The translations under genes and the position numbers were made by a program. Positions 35,423-44,072 of a DNA stretch of 64,000 bases are shown here, one piece after another. The stretch comes from UTCHB3 sp008363265 (lineage in GTDB: Bacteria > Bacteroidota > Ignavibacteria > Ignavibacteriales > Ignavibacteriaceae). The stretch spans positions 97,050 through 161,049 of the forward strand of contig BTUW01000006.1 in NCBI GenBank assembly GCA_045863055.1, in the 5' to 3' direction. How positions within the stretch are numbered: position 1 is the first letter of the stretch; every line of letters begins with the position of its first letter. Under the pieces are notes generated by a model, which saw only the letters and a program-made list of their open reading frames with translations, searched no databases and had not been told where the DNA came from.

Positions 35423-36971
35423 GAACCTGCCCGGCGGTTTCCGTCTGATCGAGATTATTAAAAAGGATGAATATTCCTCGGTTGTAAAAGCTGAGTTCGT
35501 GACAAGTGGTGAAACCGTTCTGCTCAAAACATTCTCTTCATCCGGTGATGCCAGACAGATCGATCGCTTTCGGCGAGAGGCAGCACTTCTTCAGAAGCTC
35601 GATCACCCTGGAATCGTCAAAATTATTTCGAGCGGGGTGTTTGAAGATGGAGAATACATTGCTCTGGAATACATCCAAGGCACCGGTCTTGGAAAGTTGA
35701 TGGATGCCGGTCTTTTTTCGAATGAAGACAGAATGAGAATCACATCTGATCTGTTGGATGGTCTTGCTTACGTCCATTCCCGTGGGATAGTGCATCGTGA
35801 TCTTAAACCGGACAACATTCTGATCACTCCCAATTTGCAGATCAAGATCGTCGATTTTGGACTTTCATTTTCGGGTTCTGAAGGCAGGGTGACGAGGAAG
35901 AATGAGATTTTGGGCACTCCGGCATATATGCCCCCTGAGTGTTTAAGGGGTGAAGAGCATACATTCGCGGGGGACGCTTTTTCGCTGGGGCTAATCATTT
36001 ATGAGCTGTACACCGGGAGAAATCCTCTTAAAGGGGAATCACTAAGTGATACACTCAACCGGATCGCCAATTATTCGATCGCTGATCTTGATCTTGATTC
36101 ACAGGCACTTCCGGAGAAGATCAAGTTGATGCTGACACGGCTTCTCTCAGAAGACCCCGCAAACAGGATATTTTCTTTGAGTGAATCCGAAGCAGATGGT
36201 CAAAACTCCCGTCAGCAGGCGGAATCAGTTCCACCAATCGCCACCAATGGCATCGCCCCCCGTAGCAGACTACGCAACGGCATCGCATCTCTGCTTTTAA
36301 CAGCTTTACTGACAGTGGCAGCTATATTTTTATTTGGTGATTCATCAAATTCAGAAGGATCATTCAACAATCCGGGGACCCCTCCGGTATCTTCTCCCGG
36401 GATTCAGGAAGAGCCTTCCATTGAGAAAGCAAATCAAGGGAAACATGATCTTTCCATTGATCCTGTAGTTGAACCTGAGGTTAAGATGCCCGGGGACGAC
36501 CTGGATGCCACTGCGACACCGCAAGGCGATAACCCGGGATTTCTTGATGTCAAGTGTTACCCGTGGGGCAGGCTGTACATCGATGGAAAATACTACGACA
36601 CCACCCCTTTGAAAGGGAGTATCAAAATAAAACCCGGTATATACACCCTGAAAGTTGTTAACCCTGCTTTCGACCCGGTAGTGAGAAGAGTTACCATCTC
36701 ACCTGAGATGACAACCTCGGAAGTGATCTCATTTGCTGAGGGTAATGGATACATAACGGTAAATGTGTTCCCATGGGCCGAAGTGTTTATAAATGAACGC
36801 TCTTATGGTGTTACACCACTCACGGCGCCGATCAGTCTTCCATCAGGAACACATACGATCACTTTGAAGAACTCCAGTTTCGGTACATTCAGTGAACCGG
36901 TTACCGTCAAGCCCGGTATGACGACAAGTTACAGCCATAAATTTGATCAGGCAGTTAATGGGTCGAATTGA
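35415..36971 (+). CDS. Ser/Thr protein kinase with membrane helix and two PEGA domains
   Basis: The protein has 518 residues. The kinase domain is residues 8-265: HRDLKPDNILI catalytic loop, DFGLSF magnesium loop, GTPAYMPPE activation segment. One membrane helix lies at about 288-312. Two PEGA repeats occupy about 375-445 and 447-515 (FLDVKCYPWGRLYIDGKYYD; YITVNVFPWAEVFINERSYG). PEGA modules are surface or periplasmic, so the protein links an outer signal to an inner kinase. The nucleotide-binding glycine loop at the N terminus is poor (IIKKDEYSSVVKAE). It overlaps the sigma-54 activator gene, making the activator a likely target or partner (inference). Confidence 0.92.
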   Translation: MSENLPGGFRLIEIIKKDEYSSVVKAEFVTSGETVLLKTFSSSGDARQIDRFRREAALLQKLDHPGIVKIISSGVFEDGEYIALEYIQGTGLGKLMDAGLFSNEDRMRITSDLLDGLAYVHSRGIVHRDLKPDNILITPNLQIKIVDFGLSFSGSEGRVTRKNEILGTPAYMPPECLRGEEHTFAGDAFSLGLIIYELYTGRNPLKGESLSDTLNRIANYSIADLDLDSQALPEKIKLMLTRLLSEDPANRIFSLSESEADGQNSRQQAESVPPIATNGIAPRSRLRNGIASLLLTALLTVAAIFLFGDSSNSEGSFNNPGTPPVSSPGIQEEPSIEKANQGKHDLSIDPVVEPEVKMPGDDLDATATPQGDNPGFLDVKCYPWGRLYIDGKYYDTTPLKGSIKIKPGIYTLKVVNPAFDPVVRRVTISPEMTTSEVISFAEGNGYITVNVFPWAEVFINERSYGVTPLTAPISLPSGTHTITLKNSSFGTFSEPVTVKPGMTTSYSHKFDQAVNGSN

Positions 36972-36973
36972 TC

Positions 36974-36987
36974 GGCACGATTTTTGA
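36974..36987 (+). promoter_or_regulatory. Sigma-54-type promoter before the Kelch/T9SS gene
   Basis: The sequence CGGCACGATTTTTGAA has GG at 36974-36975, ten bases, then GA at 36986-36987. The consensus is TGGCAC-N5-TTGC, so it matches at GGCAC and TTG with one change at the last base. It lies 37 bases before the ATG, at the right distance. Confidence 0.6.
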
Positions 36988-37023
36988 AAGAATTAATATT
37001 AATGTTAATGATTTAGAATTTCA

Positions 37024-38280
37024 ATGAAAAAGATAACCTTAGTATTTTTACTTGCCATTACAATGATCACCATGGTCTCAGCTCAAGGTTGGAAGATCAG
37101 GGGTGAGATGCCTGCACCTGTTTCGGGTGGCAAGGCTATCGTAAAAGACAGTCTTATATATATTGTCGGAGGATTCGATGAGTCGATCGGCAGGATCACC
37201 AACATTATACAATCGTTCAATCCCCGTACCGGTTTGTGGCTGACAGTTGATACAATGAAGTTTGGCCGCGCGGGTTTTATTGCCGGTGATTACAATGGAA
37301 ATATTGTTTACACAGGCGGTTCCGTACCCGGTTTCGGATTCCACAATGCTCTCGAGGTATACGATTATCACAACACACCATTTGTACACAGCTCTCACAC
37401 GGTGTTCAGGCGGAGCTACGCGGCCGGTGAGATAGTCGATTCAAATTTATTCGTGTTTGGCGGGTACACACTTGAACCTGACCAGCCTGAAATATTGAAA
37501 TACAATATACCCCAGGGCAGGGTCGAGTCTACAGGTGGATCAGCCCCCTCACCTCTGCAATTTCCACTCGATCAAATGACGGCCAGAATTGGTAGTGATA
37601 TCTATATTTTTGGCGGTGTAAGACATTCGGTTACATCAAAAATCTTCAAATATTCGATCGAAAACGGTACTTTTGTTGAATTGTTCCAGGGTCTTTCCGG
37701 TGTGAGGGCAGGCGGTTCGGCTGTTAAAATTGATGATGCCACTGTAATGCTTTTGGGTGGTTATGATCAGTTAAGTCCTGCTCTTTCCACATCCGAACTG
37801 TTACGTCTGACGGGTGATGGTTTTGTGACCGTTGCAGCTCCCGTGCTGAATATTGGCCGGACCGATCCGATGACCGTCAAATTTGGTGATTCGATCTATG
37901 TTTTTGGTGGTGAAGATGCCAATGGAAATGTGATCGCATCTGTTGAGGTAATACCTGTTGACGGTATCACTTCAGTAAAGAGTGAAAATACGGTTCTTCC
38001 GTCAGAGTTTGAACTGCTGCAGAACTTTCCCAATCCATTTAACGCCTCAACCACTATCCGGTTTAAGACAGTGAAAGAAGGCAACATTTCTCTTGACATC
38101 TATTCCGCCGATGGTTCACTGATAAAGGTGATCGAAAAGGGCTTTCTGCCGGCAGGGGAGTGGTCGTACCGTTGGGACGGCACTGATGTCGCAGGCTCGC
38201 CTGTGGCCAGTGGGGTTTACATCCTGACCCTGACGGACGGGGTGACCCGGCAATCAAGGAAAATGACCTGCCTCAAATAG
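37024..38280 (+). CDS. Secreted Kelch-repeat protein with T9SS sorting domain
   Basis: The protein has 418 residues with a signal peptide (LVFLLAITMITMVSAQG). Residues of about 25-315 are Kelch beta-propeller blades, shown by repeated IYIVGG, FVFGGY, IYIFGG and IYVFGG strands. The C-terminal 85 residues are a type A T9SS sorting domain (FELLQNFPNPFNASTTIRF, WDGTDVAGSPVASGVYIL). It should be exported across both membranes and attached to the surface or released. The ligand is unknown. A sigma-54-type promoter precedes it. Confidence 0.93.
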   Translation: MKKITLVFLLAITMITMVSAQGWKIRGEMPAPVSGGKAIVKDSLIYIVGGFDESIGRITNIIQSFNPRTGLWLTVDTMKFGRAGFIAGDYNGNIVYTGGSVPGFGFHNALEVYDYHNTPFVHSSHTVFRRSYAAGEIVDSNLFVFGGYTLEPDQPEILKYNIPQGRVESTGGSAPSPLQFPLDQMTARIGSDIYIFGGVRHSVTSKIFKYSIENGTFVELFQGLSGVRAGGSAVKIDDATVMLLGGYDQLSPALSTSELLRLTGDGFVTVAAPVLNIGRTDPMTVKFGDSIYVFGGEDANGNVIASVEVIPVDGITSVKSENTVLPSEFELLQNFPNPFNASTTIRFKTVKEGNISLDIYSADGSLIKVIEKGFLPAGEWSYRWDGTDVAGSPVASGVYILTLTDGVTRQSRKMTCLK

Positions 38281-38293
38281 TGGAGTTGCTTGC

Positions 38294-39094
38294 TTGAAAA
38301 TTGTTGCGATCCTGTTTTCTGCTTTCGTTTTGGCGAATTTTGCTCTTTTTGCGCAGATCGGACCAGCGGCAATTGCTGATCTGAATGAGCAATACAGAAA
38401 CTTTGAATACGAAAATGTTATACAACGCTCTGCCGTCCTCCTCGACTCAAACAAAGCAACGCAATCAGATTCGATAGTGATCCTCGATCTCCGTGCTGCA
38501 TCATGGTATTCACTGAACCGTTTGATAGAATCGTCTCGCGATTATGTTTCAATTCTAAAAATTAACCGTTTTCACAACCTCGATCCTGTAACCAGATCTC
38601 CGAAGTTGATAGCTTTTTTTGATGAGATCAAAGCCGATTTCATCTCCAAACTTCCCCCTGTTGATGTGCCGGTGTCACGCGATACTGTGCAGATTGTTAC
38701 AATGGTCTACCCCGATTTTTCGGTTGAAAGGGGAGACCTGGTTAAATCGATCCTGTTACCGGGTTTAGGTCATTTTGACCGTGACCGCACAAAATCGTGG
38801 ATATTGATGGGGATATCAGCCCTGTCACTCGCCTCCGCGGTTGTTTTCTCATTAGAGGCTGCCAATTCCGAGAAGGAATATCTGAATGAGTTCGACCCGC
38901 TTAAGATAGAAGACCGCTACGCGGTATTTAACAGGTATTATAACCTCCGCAACATTTCCTGGGGGTTATTCGCGGCCACATGGCTCTATACCCAGATCGA
39001 TCTTATCTTCTTTTCCGGTCTGTTTGAACCGGATAATTCCCGGCTTACGCTTGTACCCGACCTCCGGGGTATCAACCTCCGGGTAAACTTCTAG
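38294..39094 (+). CDS. DUF5683-like membrane protein with N-terminal helical domain
   Basis: The TTG start follows a GGAG site by eight bases. The 266-residue protein has a signal peptide (IVAILFSAFVLANFALFAQ) and an N-terminal helical, perhaps TPR-like segment (LRAASWYSLNRLIESSRDY). A DUF5683-like membrane part follows (SILLPGLGHFDRDRTKSW with hydrophobic ILMGISALSLASAVVF and NISWGLFAATWLYTQIDLIF). It probably sits downstream of the Kelch gene in the same transcript. No function is known to me. Confidence 0.78.
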   Translation: MKIVAILFSAFVLANFALFAQIGPAAIADLNEQYRNFEYENVIQRSAVLLDSNKATQSDSIVILDLRAASWYSLNRLIESSRDYVSILKINRFHNLDPVTRSPKLIAFFDEIKADFISKLPPVDVPVSRDTVQIVTMVYPDFSVERGDLVKSILLPGLGHFDRDRTKSWILMGISALSLASAVVFSLEAANSEKEYLNEFDPLKIEDRYAVFNRYYNLRNISWGLFAATWLYTQIDLIFFSGLFEPDNSRLTLVPDLRGINLRVNF

Positions 39095-39129
39095 CGAATT
39101 TCGTTCGCAAGGTGCGAATTTCGTTCGCA
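39094..39129 (+). repeat. Tandem pair of 16-base palindromic repeats
   Basis: GCGAATTTCGTTCGCA occurs at 39094-39109 and again at 39114-39129, separated by AGGT. Each copy folds as TGCGAA or GCGAA with TTCGC around a small loop. It directly follows a stop codon, which suggests a 3' end element or terminator-like structure. No other copy was seen in the window. Confidence 0.75.
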
Positions 39130-39193
39130 TCAAATCTCCAATTTCCAATCGTTACAACCCTTTACAGATATAATTCCTTACCGGAATTATACT

Positions 39194-39207
39194 GGCACGG
39201 TATTTGA
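39194..39207 (+). promoter_or_regulatory. Sigma-54-type promoter before the DUF4397/T9SS gene
   Basis: TGGCACGGTATTTGAT has GG at 39194-39195, ten bases, then GA at 39206-39207: an exact TGGCAC-N5-TTG match, with A in place of the final C. It lies about 45 bases before the ATG. Spacing and bases match the promoter at 36974. Confidence 0.65.
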
Positions 39208-39251
39208 TAATATATGTTCAAACATTAATTCATTAAACAAACGGAGATACG

Positions 39252-40982
39252 ATGTTAAAGTCAATGAAGCTTATGCTTGCACTCATGTTCCTGTCGGTAT
39301 CAATTTATGCACAAACTGCAAGACTGCAGGTAATTCACAACGCGGCAGATCCTGCTGCGGCCTCTGTCGACATTTATGTTAACGGAAACATATTCCTTAA
39401 TGATTTCGCTTTCAGAACCGCCACCTCATTCAGAGATGTACCAGCCGGTGTAACACTGAATATTGGGGTTGCACCCGGCAACAGCTCAAGCGTGGCGGAC
39501 ACTCTGAAAAACTTCGCGGTTACACTTGAAGCCAACAACAAATATGTAGCGATCGCGAATGGTGTGCTCAATCCTTCACAGTTTGGTGCCAACCCCGGTA
39601 GCGCATCAACCGGTTTTACACTTTTCGTTAAGGCTGCGGCACGCGAGGCGGCTAACGCCCCGGGAAGTGTTGACTTCTTTGTGCTGCACGGATCAACCGA
39701 TGCTCCTGCTGTGGATGTGATAGCCAGAAATGTTGCCACTCTTGTTAATGATGCACCATACTCAGCAATTACAGACTACATTAGCGTTCCCGCGGGTTCA
39801 TACATCCTTGATGTAACTCCAGCCGCAGATAACAATACAATAGTTGCCAGTTTTAGAGCCGATCTCTCCGGTCTTGGAGGTGGTGCCGCAGCGGTTTTTG
39901 CTTCAGGGTTCCTTAATCCATCTGTGAATCAGAATGGACCCGCATTTGGTATCTTCGCAGCCCTCCCCAACGGAACTGTGGTACCTTTCGCGCAGCTTAC
40001 CACCGCAAGACTTCAGGTGATCCACAATGCAGCTGATCCGGCCGCCGCATCGGTTGATGTTTACCTTAACGGCGAAATCTTGCTGAACAATTTTGCTTTC
40101 AGGACCGCAACCGCGTTCATTGATGCGCCTGCTAACCGGATCATCAATGTTGGTGTGGCCGGCGGTACATCAGCATCAGCAGCCGACACGCTTAAAAATT
40201 TCCAGCTCAAATTGCTCCCGGGTGGCACATATGTAGCGATCGCCAATGGTGTGCTGAATACTTCCACCTTTGCGTCAAATCCTAGTGGTCGTGCCACAGC
40301 TTTCACGCTCTTTATTAATGCACTTGCGAGGGAAACTGCTGAAAGCGCAACTTCCAATGTCGATTTTTATATTCTTCACGGATCAACCGACGCCCCTGCA
40401 GTTGATATTGCTGCCAGAGGTGTAACCACCCTGGTGACAGGAGCAGCGTACGGCGATCAAACCTCGTACATCTCCGTTCCGGCTGCCAACTACACGCTCG
40501 ATATTTTTCCTGCGGGCAGTTCAACGCCTTTGATCGCCTACAATGCTCCTCTTTCGGGATTGGCAGGCGGAGCAGCAGTGGTATTCGCGTCAGGCTTCCT
40601 TACGCCTTCATCAAATCAGAATGGTGCTGGCTTCGGGGTATTCGCGGCTCTTCCTAACGGCCAGGTGATAGGTTTTGATCAGACCACAAGTGTTGAAAAT
40701 GAGGTGAGTGTATCACCTGCAAACTTCTCACTCGGTCAGAATTATCCGAACCCGTTCAACCCATCCACCACCATCAACTTTTCTGTAACAAGAGATGAGT
40801 TTGTATCACTTAAGGTGTTCAATATAGCAGGTGAAGAAGTAGCGTCACTCGTAAACGAGGTGGTTTCCGCGGGAAGTTACAAAGTGGATTTCAACGCGGC
40901 TTCACTAACCAGCGGTGTTTACTTCTACCGCCTGACAGCCGGAAACTTTGTGGAAACAAAAAAGATGAATCTGTTGAAGTAA
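39252..40982 (+). CDS. Secreted two-domain DUF4397 protein with T9SS sorting domain
   Basis: The protein has 576 residues and a signal peptide (LMLALMFLSVSIYAQ). Two DUF4397-type domains are tandem copies: ARLQVIHNAADPAAASVD occurs at about residue 23 and again at about 252, and the two halves share HGSTDAPAVD and AVVFASGFL-type strands. The C terminus is a type A T9SS sorting domain (FSLGQNYPNPFNPSTTINF, SGVYFYRLTAGNFVETKK). It should be a cell-surface or released protein. A terminator follows and a sigma-54-type promoter precedes it. Confidence 0.94.
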   Translation: MLKSMKLMLALMFLSVSIYAQTARLQVIHNAADPAAASVDIYVNGNIFLNDFAFRTATSFRDVPAGVTLNIGVAPGNSSSVADTLKNFAVTLEANNKYVAIANGVLNPSQFGANPGSASTGFTLFVKAAAREAANAPGSVDFFVLHGSTDAPAVDVIARNVATLVNDAPYSAITDYISVPAGSYILDVTPAADNNTIVASFRADLSGLGGGAAAVFASGFLNPSVNQNGPAFGIFAALPNGTVVPFAQLTTARLQVIHNAADPAAASVDVYLNGEILLNNFAFRTATAFIDAPANRIINVGVAGGTSASAADTLKNFQLKLLPGGTYVAIANGVLNTSTFASNPSGRATAFTLFINALARETAESATSNVDFYILHGSTDAPAVDIAARGVTTLVTGAAYGDQTSYISVPAANYTLDIFPAGSSTPLIAYNAPLSGLAGGAAVVFASGFLTPSSNQNGAGFGVFAALPNGQVIGFDQTTSVENEVSVSPANFSLGQNYPNPFNPSTTINFSVTRDEFVSLKVFNIAGEEVASLVNEVVSAGSYKVDFNAASLTSGVYFYRLTAGNFVETKKMNLLK

Positions 40983-41005
40983 AAATCAGCAGAGGAATGT
41001 TGAGG

Positions 41006-41037
41006 AGAGGCTGCCCTGAAAAAGGCAGCCTCTTTTT
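41006..41037 (+). terminator. Intrinsic terminator after the DUF4397 gene
   Basis: AGAGGCTGCC (41006-41015) pairs with GGCAGCCTCT (41024-41033) over ten bases with an eight-base loop, followed by T bases. Confidence 0.9.
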
Positions 41038-41058
41038 CATAACGTTTGAGGGGATATC

Positions 41059-41856
41059 CTACTTACCGGCAGTAACTGTAACACTGTAGATACCGAGGTG
41101 GTTCTTTCTGGCTTCTTCCTGTTCGGCAGGGGTAAGAAACTTCTCAAAGACTTCGTCGGGGATTTCAATCTTTTTGGTTTTGGGGACATTGATATCCTTG
41201 AACCCTGTATTCTCAATTATTTTCAGATACTCATCGCTCTGCAATGCACCTGCAACGCAACCTGCATAGAGTTCAGCTGAGCGCTTGAAGCCTTCCGGCA
41301 GAATCCCTTCGAACACCACATCCGAAATGCAGAAGTGTCCGCCGGGCTTCAGCACCCGTTTGATCTCACTGAACGCGGTTACTTTATCGGGGACAAGGTT
41401 GAGAACGCAATTGCTGATCACTACATCGATCGAAGAATCTTCGACCGGCATGGACTCAATATCACCGAACCGGAACTCAACATTTTCGTATCCGAGTTTG
41501 TCGCGGTTCCTGTTGGCTTTTTCGATCATTTCGTGTGTGAAGTCAACACCGATCACTTTACCTTCGGGACCGGTTAGTGCCCTTGCCACAAAAACATCAT
41601 TTCCCGCGCCGCTACCAAGATCGAGAACTGTGTCACCCGGTTTTATGGCAGCATGCTCGGTGGGCAGTCCACAGCCGAGGCCGAGATCGGCGTCAGCGAC
41701 ATGGCCTTCGATACCGTTATATTCATCACCGATCATTGTTATTTCAACGGACGATACACCACAACAACCGGTCGGTCCACAACATCCGGCAGCATCTGCC
41801 TGTTCAGCAATTTCCGCGTATTTTTCCTGTACTTGTTTTTTTATGTCAGATTGCAT
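41059..41856 (-). CDS. arsM: Arsenite S-adenosylmethionine methyltransferase
   Basis: The protein has 265 residues. The SAM-binding motif VLDLGSGAGNDVFVA is followed by VIGVDFTHEMIEKA and the ArsM-type cysteines: GLGCGLPT, ISNCVLNL and LYAGCVAGAL. These bind As(III). It methylates arsenite to volatile or exported forms. An N-terminal cysteine cluster (AAGCCGPTGCCG) may add metal binding. It is the last gene of the minus-strand arsenic operon. Confidence 0.95.
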   Translation of the reverse strand: MQSDIKKQVQEKYAEIAEQADAAGCCGPTGCCGVSSVEITMIGDEYNGIEGHVADADLGLGCGLPTEHAAIKPGDTVLDLGSGAGNDVFVARALTGPEGKVIGVDFTHEMIEKANRNRDKLGYENVEFRFGDIESMPVEDSSIDVVISNCVLNLVPDKVTAFSEIKRVLKPGGHFCISDVVFEGILPEGFKRSAELYAGCVAGALQSDEYLKIIENTGFKDINVPKTKKIEIPDEVFEKFLTPAEQEEARKNHLGIYSVTVTAGK

Positions 41857-41880
41857 AGCAACTCCTTGTTTATTTTAAAT

Positions 41881-42582
41881 TCAATGTGCCGTTAATACAA
41901 GATAAATTCCTCCCAGGAATACCAATGCCCCGCACACCCTTTTGACCCAAAGAACAATTTTTAAATCTTCTGTCCAGTTCAGATATTTCTGCACTAATGA
42001 GGCGAGTGTCCCGGCGCCGGTGATCACACCGCAATGTCCCAGACCGAATGCTCCCAGAAGAGCTACAGAATAAGGAATATTCTCTTCCGCTGTTGTAAAT
42101 ACCACTCCCAAAACAGGTGCCATGAAAGCAAATGTGCAGGGACCGAGGCCTATGCCAAAAAGCAGACCCAGTAAAAAAGCAGCCGGAACAGGCGATTTAT
42201 CCGAAGGTTTAAAATTGAGCCGCTCAATCGGCAGATCTATGATATCCATAAGGTAGAGCCCTACAGCAAAAAATACAATTGCCACGAAGTAGTTGCCGAA
42301 ACTGCCCAGGTCGCCCATCAACCTGCCCAGCAGGGCGGTAACTATCCCTATGATGGCAATAGTAACCAGTATCCCGAGGGAAAAAACGAGCGAAATAACG
42401 AAACTCCTTTTTCTTCCTTCACCCCCCTTGGCGGTTATGTAACCAACTATTAGCGGAATGCTTGAGAGGTGACATGGTGAAAGAAGTATACTTAGCACCC
42501 CCCAACCCGCTGCCCCCAAAATCGCTATTTCAGGTGATGCATAAAGAGCCTCTCCGAAGAGATCGAACAGGGAATCGGTCAT
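41881..42582 (-). CDS. CcdA/DsbD-like membrane protein, ArsG-family candidate
   Basis: This 233-residue protein has about six membrane helices, the cysteine-bearing segment LLSPCHLSSIPLIVGYI and a second LGLGPCTFAFMAPVLG, as in the thiol-transfer transporters of the DsbD/CcdA fold. In Bacteroidota arsenic clusters similar proteins are called ArsG-family permeases. With the secreted thioredoxin gene four bases upstream it may move reducing power or arsenicals across the inner membrane (inference). Confidence 0.8.
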   Translation of the reverse strand: MTDSLFDLFGEALYASPEIAILGAAGWGVLSILLSPCHLSSIPLIVGYITAKGGEGRKRSFVISLVFSLGILVTIAIIGIVTALLGRLMGDLGSFGNYFVAIVFFAVGLYLMDIIDLPIERLNFKPSDKSPVPAAFLLGLLFGIGLGPCTFAFMAPVLGVVFTTAEENIPYSVALLGAFGLGHCGVITGAGTLASLVQKYLNWTEDLKIVLWVKRVCGALVFLGGIYLVLTAH

Positions 42583-42586
42583 TGTG

Positions 42587-42967
42587 TCAACTCTTTTTCT
42601 TCAGAGGCTTCAACCCTTTTTTCTGGAGGAGTTTATCGATTTCCTTTTCAGGGTAAAAACCTTCATGGCGGAAGAATTCGACACCCTTTTCATCAAGGAA
42701 TACCTGAGTGGGGATCAATTTAACACCATACTGATCAGCGTACTTTTTCTGATCATCCTTCCACACATCGTAGAAGATCACTTTGATCTGATTGCCGTAT
42801 TTTTCTTCGATACTCTTCATTATTGGCTGCATTTTTTTGCAGGGGACACAGTTAACCGAGCCGAGTTCCACGAAAGTCACTTTCACCTTCCCCTTTGAAT
42901 TCTGGGCATCTGCCTGAATTGAAAAGACAAGAAATAGTGAAGCCAATAGGATTAATGTATTTCTCAT
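42587..42967 (-). CDS. Secreted thioredoxin-like protein of the arsenic operon
   Basis: The 126-residue protein has a signal peptide (LILLASLFLVFSIQADAQ) and a thioredoxin fold with the active site NCVPCKKM. The cis-Pro lies in KLIPTQVFLDEKG. The charged C terminus reads LQKKGLKPLKKKS. It should act in the periplasm, probably passing electrons from the CcdA-like protein encoded next. Arsenic itself is not necessarily its substrate. Confidence 0.85.
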   Translation of the reverse strand: MRNTLILLASLFLVFSIQADAQNSKGKVKVTFVELGSVNCVPCKKMQPIMKSIEEKYGNQIKVIFYDVWKDDQKKYADQYGVKLIPTQVFLDEKGVEFFRHEGFYPEKEIDKLLQKKGLKPLKKKS

Positions 42968-42991
42968 TGTTTTATTCTCTTAAAGTTGAGG

Positions 42992-44062
42992 TCAATTTGT
43001 GAGTTGATTATTGTTCTCATCACTATCGAAGTATCGCCTCTTGATCCAGAGCGACACATTCACCAGTGATATCAGAACCGGCACTTCAACAAGAGGGCCG
43101 ATCACGGCAGCGAATGCCTCGCCCGAATTGATGCCGAATACAGCAATTGCCACGGCGATCGCCAACTCAAAGTTGTTGCTCGCGGCAGTGAAGGAGAGAG
43201 TGGCGCATTTGGGGTAGCTCGCGCCTGTTTTCTTACTCATGATAAAAGAGACAAAGAACATTATCACGAAATAGATTACCAGGGGAATGGCTATCCGCAC
43301 CACATCGAGTGGAATTTTTACGATGTATTCGCCCTTGAGCGAGAACATTACCATGATCGTGAAAAGAAGTGCTAAAAGTGTCAGAGGGCTAATAACAGGA
43401 ATGAACTTCTTTTCATACCATTCCTTCCCGTTCAGTTTTATTCCTACGAAGCGGGAGATCATTCCGGCCAAAAAGGGGATGCCCAAATAGATGAAGACAC
43501 TTTCGGCTATCTGTCCGATCGTAATATCCACCTTGAATGTCTGAAGCCCGAACCACTCCGGCAGCACGGTCAGAAAGACATAAGCATACACTGAGAAAAA
43601 GAGGATCTGAAAGATCGAGTTAAATGCCACAAGTCCCGCCGCGTATTCGGTATCGCCGCAAGCAAGGTCATTCCAAACAATAACCATGGCAATACAGCGC
43701 GCGAGACCGATCATGATCAGTCCGGCCATATAGTGAGGATGGTCAGGCAGAAATACGATGGCCAGAAGGAACATCAGGATCGGACCTACAAACCAGTTCT
43801 GCACCAGGGATAGAGTAAGCACCTTGACATTCTTGAAAACATCCGGAAGTTCTTCATACTTTACCTTTGCAAGCGGGGGATACATCATCAGGATCAGACC
43901 GATCGCGATCGGAATGTTTGTAGTTCCGCTCTGGTAAGAATTCCAAAAATCAACTACAGAAGGAAACAAATAGCCTGACGCGACCCCGATACCCATTGCG
44001 AGAAATATCCAGAGAGTAAGGTAACGGTCAAGAAAAGAGAGTTTTTTTGATAATGTACTCAT
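42992..44062 (-). CDS. acr3: Arsenite efflux transporter, Acr3 type
   Basis: The 356-residue protein has ten membrane helices. Family segments include LMMYPPLAKVKYEELP, the conserved Cys-containing helix MIGLARCIAMVIVWNDLACG, and SFTAASNNFELAIAVAIAVFG. Acr3 exports As(OH)3 using the proton gradient. The sequence starts ten bases after the stop of the upstream ArsP-like gene. Confidence 0.95.
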   Translation of the reverse strand: MSTLSKKLSFLDRYLTLWIFLAMGIGVASGYLFPSVVDFWNSYQSGTTNIPIAIGLILMMYPPLAKVKYEELPDVFKNVKVLTLSLVQNWFVGPILMFLLAIVFLPDHPHYMAGLIMIGLARCIAMVIVWNDLACGDTEYAAGLVAFNSIFQILFFSVYAYVFLTVLPEWFGLQTFKVDITIGQIAESVFIYLGIPFLAGMISRFVGIKLNGKEWYEKKFIPVISPLTLLALLFTIMVMFSLKGEYIVKIPLDVVRIAIPLVIYFVIMFFVSFIMSKKTGASYPKCATLSFTAASNNFELAIAVAIAVFGINSGEAFAAVIGPLVEVPVLISLVNVSLWIKRRYFDSDENNNQLTN

Positions 44063-44072
44063 GAAATCTTAT

